Assembly (NCBI RefSeq): GCF_039535785.1
Contig: NZ_BAAAXV010000005.1
Location: forward strand, 434,001 to 498,000
Reading direction: 5' to 3'
DNA length: 64,000 bases
Origin: Nonomuraea helvata
Lineage (GTDB): Bacteria > Actinomycetota > Actinomycetes > Streptosporangiales > Streptosporangiaceae
Under the pieces are notes generated by a model. It did not search any database, had not been told where the DNA came from, and saw nothing but the letters and a program-made list of their open reading frames with translations. Below, piece by piece: positions 42,301 through 48,665 of the stretch (positions are counted from its first letter, which is position 1; the number at the start of each line of letters is the position of its first letter). The translations under genes were made by a program, and so were the position numbers.

Positions 42301-43776
42301 ATGCGCAGGTGGACTGCTCCGTCCGTGATCGGCTGGACGCTCGCGTCGATCGTTGTGCCAGGCGCCGCGCATTTGCGCGCCGGGCGCAAGCGCACCGGTC
42401 TGATCATGGCGGGGATTTTCGGGGTGTTGCTGATCGGCGCCGTGGTGGCGCTGCTCAACGCTGGGGCACTGGCTGGTCTGCTCCTTGACTCGACCTGGCT
42501 GGCCGTGGTCACAGGGCTGTGCGTGGTGGCAGGGCTGGCCTGGGCCGCGGTCGTGATCAGCTCGTACATCGTGCTGCGCCCTGGCAGGCTGAGCCGGTGG
42601 GGTCAGATCGGAACGGCTGCCGTCGCGGGCGTGCTGGCGGTGACCGTGGTGCTGCCCTTCGGGTTGGCCGCCACGACCGCCCACACCTCCAACGACGCGA
42701 TCGGCGGCGTCTTCCAGGACTCGCCCTCGCAGCCGATCGATCACAAGGATCCGTGGCGGGGACGCGATCGGCTCAACATCGCGCTGCTGGGCGGCGACGG
42801 AGCGAACTCGCGCAAGGGGGTGAGCATCCGCACCGACAGCATCAACGTGGTCAGCATCGACGTCCACACGGGCGACGCGATGGTGTTCGCGCTGCCGCGC
42901 GAGATGGAGAACGCGCCGTTCCCGCCGGGCTCCGCGCTGGCCAAGCGGTTCCCGCCGCCGAAGAACTTCTGGCTGCCACCGGGCCAGGGCCGCGGCTCCG
43001 CGGACCTGATCAACGGCATCTGGGCCTACGCCGACATGCACCCCGAGGTCGCCGGCCACGCCCCCAACCGTGCCCCGGAGGCGGTCAAGGGCGCGCTCGG
43101 CCAGATCCTCGGCCTCAAGATCGACTATTACATGCTCGTCAACATGTGGGGCGTGGCGCGGCTGATCGACGCCCTCGGCGGCGTCACCATCCATGTCGAG
43201 CAGGACATCTGCTACGGCGTGGGCCGTTCCGACGGCGGCGTGGTCAAGGCCGGCACCCGCACGCTCAACGGCACCCAGGCCCTCTGGTACGGCAGGGCCC
43301 GCGACCATCCGGGCAGCACCTGCGCGGGCGCCGACAACCACACCCGGATGCGCCGCCAGCAGTGCGTGATGAGCGCCATGCTCACCCAGCTCAACCCGAG
43401 CAACGTGCTGCTGAAGTTCAACGCCCTGGCCCACGCGGCCAAGCAGACCTTCCGCACCGACATCCCGCGCGACCTGCTGCAGGACCTGGTCCCGCTCGCG
43501 CAGAAGGTCAAGGGCGCCCGCGTGTCCAAGCTGAACTTCGTTCCACCCGCGTACAACCCGGCCTACCCGGACTATCCACGCATCCGCCGGGCGGCGAGCG
43601 CCGCCCTGCGCTCCCGTGGCTCGGCCCAGGCGGTCCGCACCGCGCCCGCCACCCCTTCTCCGAGCAGTTCGGCCACCGCCACGCGCTCGCCGCGGCCGCG
43701 TACCACGCAGCAGCCCGGCCGGCTGGAAACGCTGGGCTCGTCCTGCGTGCCCGGCACCGGCAAGAAGGGAACCTAG
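42301..43776 (+). CDS. LytR-CpsA-Psr (LCP) family cell-wall ligase
   Basis: A 491-residue LCP protein. Four N-terminal hydrophobic segments (residues 8 to about 125) place the LCP domain outside. The domain starts with RDRLNIALLGGDGANSRKGVSIRTDSINVVSID, with the conserved Arg/Asp set, and includes FALPREMENAPFPPG and YMLVNMWGVARLIDALGGVTI. LCP enzymes transfer polyprenyl-pyrophosphate-linked glycopolymers to peptidoglycan. The C-terminus is a Ser/Thr/Pro-rich tail with a final Cys. AAGGGGAG lies 6 nt before the ATG. Confidence 0.88.
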   Translation: MRRWTAPSVIGWTLASIVVPGAAHLRAGRKRTGLIMAGIFGVLLIGAVVALLNAGALAGLLLDSTWLAVVTGLCVVAGLAWAAVVISSYIVLRPGRLSRWGQIGTAAVAGVLAVTVVLPFGLAATTAHTSNDAIGGVFQDSPSQPIDHKDPWRGRDRLNIALLGGDGANSRKGVSIRTDSINVVSIDVHTGDAMVFALPREMENAPFPPGSALAKRFPPPKNFWLPPGQGRGSADLINGIWAYADMHPEVAGHAPNRAPEAVKGALGQILGLKIDYYMLVNMWGVARLIDALGGVTIHVEQDICYGVGRSDGGVVKAGTRTLNGTQALWYGRARDHPGSTCAGADNHTRMRRQQCVMSAMLTQLNPSNVLLKFNALAHAAKQTFRTDIPRDLLQDLVPLAQKVKGARVSKLNFVPPAYNPAYPDYPRIRRAASAALRSRGSAQAVRTAPATPSPSSSATATRSPRPRTTQQPGRLETLGSSCVPGTGKKGT

Positions 43777-43810
43777 CCGGGGCTGCGCGCCGGCGTCGGC
43801 ACGCAGCCTC

Positions 43811-44431
43811 CTACTGCCCTTCCCACACAGGGAACACGTTCTCCAGGAAGGCCTTGGTCGACGTGAGGTAGGCCGAGCAGAGCATGCTGCCGAGGCGCGT
43901 CGCCCGGCCGTCACCGAGGCGCCGGGTGGGCACGCCCATGGCGTTCACGCTGCGCTCCACGGCCACGCTGGAGACCGCGACCACGGCGTCGCCGTGCTGA
44001 TCGACCCAGCGGAACGCCTCCCAGATCAGCGCGCGGGCAAGGGGGCCGAAACCCGCCGCCACCGTACGGGACCAGGCGCCGCCGGTGGCCAGGCGGCTGA
44101 GCTCCCAGACGGCCGGATCCTGCGGAGCCTCGCCGCCACGTAACGCCTCCGGAAAAACGTCGCGGAGCATGTACGGACCGACGGTGGGCAGCAGCCGGCA
44201 GCACCCCGTGACCTCCTGGCGGCCCGCCACATGACTGATCACATAAACCGGGTCGCAGTCGTCGAAGACATCGCGTTCCCTTCCGCGGACGCTGGCGACG
44301 TCCCAGCGGAGGCGTTCGTAGAACACTCTGTGGCGGAGGCGGAACATGCCGTCGAGCAGCCACGCCGGCAGTTCGCCCGCTCCACCGACCACGATCCGTT
44401 GCGCACGTCTGTCCCCCGGGAAATCGTCCAC
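43811..44431 (-). CDS. LuxI-type acyl-homoserine-lactone synthase homologue
   Basis: A 206-residue protein with every invariant LuxI residue in register: Arg33, Phe37 and Trp43 (FRLRHRVFYERLRW), Asp54 and Asp57 (ERDVFDD), Arg79 (CCRLLPT), Phe93 (LRDVFPEAL), and Glu110/Arg113 (WELSR). Spacings between them match the family within one residue. SAM supplies the lactone and acyl-ACP the side chain in LuxI enzymes. Ser154-Ser155 (VSSVAVER) align with the Thr/Thr region tied to acyl-chain specificity. GTG start follows GAAGGGG at 5 nt. It lies 103 nt after the Cip1-like gene, same strand; no LuxR partner is in the window. Confidence 0.85.
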   Translation of the reverse strand: MDDFPGDRRAQRIVVGGAGELPAWLLDGMFRLRHRVFYERLRWDVASVRGRERDVFDDCDPVYVISHVAGRQEVTGCCRLLPTVGPYMLRDVFPEALRGGEAPQDPAVWELSRLATGGAWSRTVAAGFGPLARALIWEAFRWVDQHGDAVVAVSSVAVERSVNAMGVPTRRLGDGRATRLGSMLCSAYLTSTKAFLENVFPVWEGQ

Positions 44432-44534
44432 GAACACCCCTTCGCGAATGAACCGGCTCCTCGCCGATCGCTTCTTTTCGAGTTGTTCGCGGACCCGGGG
44501 GCTCAAGATGACATGGACTGCCGCCTGACGATCT

Positions 44535-45725
44535 CTAGCAGGACAGCGGTGACGAGCCGAGTGCCACGTCGTCGTACCAGAGGGTGTCCTGGTCGCTGCC
44601 GTAGCTCTCCCAGCCGAGCCGTAGCGTGGCCGGGCGCGGCGCGGTGGTGCGGCGCAGCCACTGGGAGTCGACGTCCTGGGTCGGGGTGCCGTCCACGCGC
44701 AGGCCGGGGATCTCCTGGTCGTCCAGGTACGTACGCATCGACTGCCTGGTGGTGTCGACCTGGTAGCGGAGGCAGACCCAGCGGTTGACGGGGAGCGGGG
44801 TGCTGAGCGCGACGCCCGCCGGGCTCTGCTCGGGCAGCGTGGCGTCGTCGGACTCGCGGTTCCATTGCAGGGCGCCGTTCTGGCCGCCGATGCGCAGGTC
44901 GCGGTTGCCGTCATTGGCATCGGCCATGGTGATCATGCTGACGTGCGTCGCGGGCAGCGCGGTCGTGTGCCGGACCCACATCCTGGCGTAGACGACCGGG
45001 CCGACGTGGGAGACGTCCCGGGTGGTGCCGACGAAGAGGTGGTTGCAGTAGCCGCCGCCCCCGTTGACCCGCAGGGACTTGCCGCCGCTGTGCGCGATCG
45101 CGGTGTCGATCGCGGCCGTGCCGGTGCCGGCGCAGTTGGGGGTGACGACCTGCCAGTCACCCGACGGGGCGCCCGCCTGGTCCTCGAACCCCGAGCAGAC
45201 CGTCGCCCCGGAGCAACCGGGCGGCACGGTGGGGGTGACCGTCGGCGTGACAGTGGGTGTCACCGTGGGTGTCACCGTGGGTGTGACGGTGGGGGTCTGG
45301 CTCGGGGTCGTGGTGCCGTTGCAGGCCACGTCGTTGAGTGTGAAGTCGGTGGGCGCGGGGTTGGCCGCCGACCAGGTGGCCTGCAGGCCGAACTCGGCGC
45401 TGCCACCCGTCGCGAGCGCGCCGTTCCACGCCACGTTGACCGCCGTCACCACCTTGCCGCTCTGCTCCACCTGGGCGTTCCAGGCGCTCGTCACCCGCTG
45501 GTCCCCCGCGTACGTCCACCGCAGCCGCCACCCGCTGAGCGCCGTCCCCAGGTTCGTCACCTTCACCTGCGCGGTGAAGCCTCCCTGCCACGAGTTGGCG
45601 GTGTAGTCCACCTTGCATCCGACGGCCGCCGAAGCGGGCACGCTCACGGCGATGCCGCCGATCGCCAGGGCGACACAGACAACGACTGCCCAGAGCCGGG
45701 CGGGCAGCGCGAGAGGACGGGACAT
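44535..45725 (-). CDS. Secreted CBM2 protein with Cip1-like C-terminal domain
   Basis: A 396-residue exported protein. Signal peptide (LWAVVVCVALAIGGIAVSVPASA), then CBM2 (VGCKVDYTANSWQGGFTAQVKVTNLG ... about residues 35-130), then a repetitive Thr-Val-Thr-Pro linker, then a beta-jellyroll domain (SGFEDQAGAPSGDWQVVTPNC ... YCNHLFVGTTRDVSHVGPVVYARMWVRHTTALP ... ESYGSDQDTLWYDDVALGSS). That last domain resembles fungal Cip1 and bacterial relatives, with a fold like glucuronan lyase. It probably assists cellulose breakdown. A CebR operator lies 44 nt upstream of the start. Confidence 0.85.
   Translation of the reverse strand: MSRPLALPARLWAVVVCVALAIGGIAVSVPASAAVGCKVDYTANSWQGGFTAQVKVTNLGTALSGWRLRWTYAGDQRVTSAWNAQVEQSGKVVTAVNVAWNGALATGGSAEFGLQATWSAANPAPTDFTLNDVACNGTTTPSQTPTVTPTVTPTVTPTVTPTVTPTVPPGCSGATVCSGFEDQAGAPSGDWQVVTPNCAGTGTAAIDTAIAHSGGKSLRVNGGGGYCNHLFVGTTRDVSHVGPVVYARMWVRHTTALPATHVSMITMADANDGNRDLRIGGQNGALQWNRESDDATLPEQSPAGVALSTPLPVNRWVCLRYQVDTTRQSMRTYLDDQEIPGLRVDGTPTQDVDSQWLRRTTAPRPATLRLGWESYGSDQDTLWYDDVALGSSPLSC
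45229..45297. repeat. 12-bp tandem repeats encoding the TVTP linker
   Basis: About five to six imperfect copies of a 12-bp unit (GTGGGTGTCACC on the plus strand) that encode the Thr-Val-Thr-Pro linker between the CBM2 and the Cip1-like domain. In-frame repeat; copy number may vary. Confidence 0.85.
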
Positions 45726-45768
45726 GACATCGCTCGCCTTCTGGGCTCGGTGGGGCGCGGCCACAGAA

Positions 45769-45782
45769 TGGGAGCGCTCCCA
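45769..45782. promoter_or_regulatory. CebR-type operator (TGGGAGCGCTCCCA)
   Basis: Perfect copy of the 14-bp palindrome also found at 23616, here upstream of the Cip1-like gene and, further down the same strand, the LuxI homologue. Predicted to place at least the Cip1-like gene under cello-oligosaccharide control. Confidence 0.9.
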
Positions 45783-46013
45783 AACCATCTCCTGACGACG
45801 ATGTTTCGCGGCACCAGGCCGAAGTGTCAACGCCGTCCCCTCCCCTGCGCCCCTTGACCACACCTCCTTCTACGCACCTGACCAGGCAAGCTCACCGCCT
45901 GACCGGCCCGACCCGCGCCTGAACCTTTCATCACCGTCACCGGCAGCAGCCCGCGGTGTCGTTGACCGGTAGGGTCACCCAGGACACCGCACGGCGAAAG
46001 GGAATAACCCGGC

Positions 46014-46619
46014 GTGAACATGGGCGTCATCGGGCAGGCAGCGGGACTGTTCGCCGCCACCAACATCGACGACATCTTGCTCTTGGCGCTCTTCTTCGCT
46101 CAGGGCGCGGGACGCCGGGGCGCGGCAGCGCGAGTCGTGGCCGGTCAGTACCTCGGATTCCTGGGCATTCTCGCCGTGGCCACGGCGGCGGCCTTCGGCG
46201 CCACCTTCCTGCCTGCGCCGGTCCTGCCCTATCTGGGCCTGCTCCCGCTCGCTCTGGGGCTCAGGGCGGCGTGGCAGGCGTGGAAGAACCACCGCGACGG
46301 TGGCGAGGACGACCTCGCCGGCGAACATGACGGCGGGCCGAAGGCGCTGGAGGTCGCCGCGGTCACCTTCGCCAACGGCGGCGACAACCTCGGCGTGTAC
46401 GTCCCGGTGTTCGCCACGGCCGGTGCCGGCTCGATGAGTGTCTACATCATCGTCTTTCTGGCGCTGGTCGCCGTGTGGTGCGCGGCCGGGCGGTTCTTCG
46501 CCACCCGCCCGGTCATCGCTCGGGCGCTGAGCCGCTGGGGTCACCTCCTGCTGCCGATCGTCCTGATCGGCCTCGGCGTGCTCATCCTCGTCGAGGGCGG
46601 CGCCTTCGGCCTGTCCTGA
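46014..46619 (+). CDS. CadD-family cadmium resistance / cation transporter
   Basis: A 201-residue LysE-superfamily membrane protein with six helices. Diagnostic motifs are FAATNIDDILLLALFF at the start and FANGGDNLGVYVPVF in the middle, which hold the conserved Asp residues of CadD. Such proteins confer cadmium resistance in staphylococci; substrate here is assumed. GTG start with AAAGGGA upstream; an ATG two codons later is possible. Confidence 0.85.
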   Translation: MNMGVIGQAAGLFAATNIDDILLLALFFAQGAGRRGAAARVVAGQYLGFLGILAVATAAAFGATFLPAPVLPYLGLLPLALGLRAAWQAWKNHRDGGEDDLAGEHDGGPKALEVAAVTFANGGDNLGVYVPVFATAGAGSMSVYIIVFLALVAVWCAAGRFFATRPVIARALSRWGHLLLPIVLIGLGVLILVEGGAFGLS

Positions 46620-46642
46620 TCCGCGGCCGGCAGCCTAAGATC

Positions 46643-47602
46643 ATGGACGTGAAGTGGGGACCGCTCACCACGGACGATGCCCCGGCCTGGGCCGAGTTCG
46701 CCGCCGCCGTCGAGGCGGTGGACAGGACCGGCAGCCACGCCACCGTGGAGCAGATGGCAGAGCGCCTGGCCAATCCGCTGCTCAACCTGCCGGAGGGCAC
46801 ACTCGCCGCCAGGCAGGACGGCCGGATCGTCGCGCTCGGGCTCGCCCCGGTCAGAGAGGCGGCGGACCCCGTCCATGTGATGGATCTCTGGGGCGGCGGC
46901 GTGCACCCCGACCACCGCAGGCGCGGATACGGCAGGCGGATCATCGACTGGTCCCTCAGAACCGCTCCCGCACTACATGAAAGGCGCCATCCCGGCAGAC
47001 CTCTCCATCTCCATCTGCACGTCCATGACGGCAACCATGACCTCGCCAAGCTCGCCGAGGAGGCGGGGTTCGCACCCGCTCGCGTCTTCCAGAGCAGGCG
47101 GCGCGAACTGGCCGTGCCGATCCCCCCGCCGCGAGTTCCCGAGGGGGTCGCGATCGTCACCTGGGCACCGGAGCTGGACGAGCAGGCCCGCAAGGTACGC
47201 AACGCCGCCTTCCGCGACCACTGGGGTAGCACGCCGCACACCCCGGAAAGCTGGAAGCGCCTCATCACCGGCACAACCGCCTTCCATCTGGAAGGCTCGT
47301 TCCTGGCCACGGCCGGCGGGAACGCGGTGGGCTGCCTGCTGACCCACCGGCGAGAGGCGGACCCGACGGCCATCGGCGCACACGAGGCCTGGATCCAGAT
47401 CGTCGCCACTGTCGAGGAGTGGCGCGGAAGGGGCGTGGCGAGCGCGCTGATCACGCATGCCCTCACCGCGTTCAAGGCCCAGGGGTACGGCACCGCGGGG
47501 CTGAGCGTCGACGCCGCCAACGGAACGGGCGCGATCGCGATCTACGAGCGTGCCGGCTTCGCTGCCGTCAAGTCTGTCACCACCTACGTGCGTGCTTTCT
47601 GA
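46643..47602 (+). CDS. Tandem-domain GNAT N-acetyltransferase
   Basis: A 319-residue protein with two GNAT domains. The first has VHPDHRRRGYGRRIIDWSLR and the second VEEWRGRGVASALITHALTAFKAQGYGTAGLSVDAANGTGAIAIYERAGFA. This layout resembles the mycothiol synthase/Eis-like tandem GNATs. Starts 23 nt after the CadD-like gene. Substrate unknown. Its end overlaps the convergent RimJ-type gene by 19 nt. Confidence 0.85.
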   Translation: MDVKWGPLTTDDAPAWAEFAAAVEAVDRTGSHATVEQMAERLANPLLNLPEGTLAARQDGRIVALGLAPVREAADPVHVMDLWGGGVHPDHRRRGYGRRIIDWSLRTAPALHERRHPGRPLHLHLHVHDGNHDLAKLAEEAGFAPARVFQSRRRELAVPIPPPRVPEGVAIVTWAPELDEQARKVRNAAFRDHWGSTPHTPESWKRLITGTTAFHLEGSFLATAGGNAVGCLLTHRREADPTAIGAHEAWIQIVATVEEWRGRGVASALITHALTAFKAQGYGTAGLSVDAANGTGAIAIYERAGFAAVKSVTTYVRAF

Positions 47603-48144
47603 GTGGAGTTCATGCGCACGTGCAGGTGCCCCTCGGAAGGGAAGACAGGGGGCTGGGCGGGGAGCACGGAGCTCAGGACGTATCGGCATTTCTCGGCCAC
47701 GCGGCAGGAAGCGTGGTTGTCCACGGCGTGCAACAGATCAAGGCGGGCCAGCGGCATCACGTCCTGCGAGCCGAGCGCCCACCGCGACACGCACTCAAGG
47801 GCGCGGGAAGCGATTCCTCGGCCCCGGGTCTCGGCCGATGTCCAGTAACCCACCTCGGCGGAGGCGCCGGCGGGATCGACGCCTCCCTTGACCGCGATGT
47901 GGCCGACGGGCCGGCCGCGCTCCACTATGGCGAAGCTGAAACGGACGCCGTCGTCCCACCCCCTGTTCTGATCGTCGATCCATTGGCGAGCGTCTGACTC
48001 GCCGGCCAGAGAAGTGATCAGCCAGCGGCGCATGAGTGGGTCGCGATGAGCCGTCACCAGGGCTGCTGCGTCCTCGGCTCGCCATGGTCGAAGACACAAT
48101 GCCGGCGCGGACGCGGTGGGTGCTACGTACAGGACTGTTTTCAT
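47584..48144 (-). CDS. RimJ/RimL-type GNAT N-acetyltransferase
   Basis: A 186-residue GNAT of the ribosomal-protein-alanine acetyltransferase type: CLRPWRAEDAAALV N-terminus, AEVGYWTSAETRGRGIASRAL for the CoA site and LARLDLLHAVDNHASCRVAEKCRYVLSSVLP. Converges on the tandem GNAT gene with a 19-nt overlap and is divergent from the lanthipeptide locus across about 320 nt. Confidence 0.87.
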   Translation of the reverse strand: MKTVLYVAPTASAPALCLRPWRAEDAAALVTAHRDPLMRRWLITSLAGESDARQWIDDQNRGWDDGVRFSFAIVERGRPVGHIAVKGGVDPAGASAEVGYWTSAETRGRGIASRALECVSRWALGSQDVMPLARLDLLHAVDNHASCRVAEKCRYVLSSVLPAQPPVFPSEGHLHVRMNSTQKART

Positions 48145-48462
48145 AGGCTCCCCAAGCTTAATGCCGGCACTGGCGCCCGCTTCGCCGAAAGGGAATCCGC
48201 AACCCCTTCTTCAATTTCGGAGGCAATAAGATCGACATAAATTTCGGTCCGATCCTCATGGCGCTCATTGAGCGTGTCGCATCGATTACTCATAGGCGTT
48301 CCCGCCGCCACTCACTACGGGAAGCCGGCATTCAAGACCGCCTGACCTGGGCTTATCCGACGCCGACCCGCGGACTCCGAAAGGGGATCTTGACAGGACT
48401 CCGCCGGATGTTAGCATTACGCTGGATATCGGACGGACCGTAATAGGCGGAAAGGACGAGAA
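48145..48462. other. Lower-GC intergenic region ahead of the lanthipeptide precursor
   Basis: About 318 nt that is visibly poorer in G+C than its neighbours. It contains the promoters of the divergent RimJ-type gene and of the precursor gene. A 61-codon open frame (48258-48443) begins without a ribosome-binding site and ends inside the promoter; I regard it as noise. No other coding signal was seen. Confidence 0.6.
48390..48417 (+). promoter_or_regulatory. Promoter of the lanthipeptide precursor gene
   Basis: Consensus -35 TTGACA (48390-48395), 16-bp spacer and -10 TAGCAT (48412-48417). Transcription should start around 48424, giving a leader of about 40 nt that includes GGAAAGGAC ahead of the precursor ATG. 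Confidence 0.55.
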
Positions 48463-48606
48463 ATGTCAGCGCTTCTGGAGATGGAACCCCGAGTGGTCGG
48501 CACCGACGTGATGGAGCCGGTCGTCGAGTTCGAGCAGCGGTGGGAGAGCCAGGCCGATCAGGACCGCTGCCCCGTGACGCGACCTGGGGTTTCGCTTATC
48601 TGCTGA
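48463..48606 (+). CDS. Putative lanthipeptide precursor peptide (47 aa)
   Basis: A short gene directly upstream of the LanL-like synthetase. The leader begins MSALLEMEP, whose LLEME resembles the LLDLQ-type recognition motif of class III/IV leaders, and is acidic (EPVVEFEQRWESQADQ). The predicted core after Arg35 is CPVTRPGVSLIC: Cys36, Thr39, Ser44 and Cys47, so two dehydratable residues and two cysteines, allowing two thioether rings. The stretch Thr39-x4-Ser44-x2-Cys47 recalls the class III ring motif. GGAAAGGAC provides the ribosome-binding site. The leader/core boundary is inferred. No protease gene is adjacent. Confidence 0.75.
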   Translation: MSALLEMEPRVVGTDVMEPVVEFEQRWESQADQDRCPVTRPGVSLIC

Positions 48607-48665
48607 TCGCCGAGACCGGCGCGGCGCGGACGTAGCGGAATTCACTCAGATGGGGGCTGCAGGAG

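Noticed and set aside
42253..43914. 553-codon minus-strand frame opposite the LCP gene
   Set aside because: Shadow of a clear LCP gene; composition is typical of antisense frames in high-GC DNA.
44432..44534. Lux box upstream of the AHL-synthase homologue
   Set aside because: No 20-bp dyad resembling a lux box was found in the 103-nt gap; absence by eye is not proof.
45229..45297. GT-rich tandem repeats upstream of LuxI as a regulatory array
   Set aside because: They lie inside the Cip1-like gene and simply encode its Thr-Val-Thr-Pro linker.
48258..48443. Possible second small peptide gene before the lanthipeptide precursor
   Set aside because: No ribosome-binding site, no Ser/Thr/Cys core, and it runs through the TTGACA/TAGCAT promoter.
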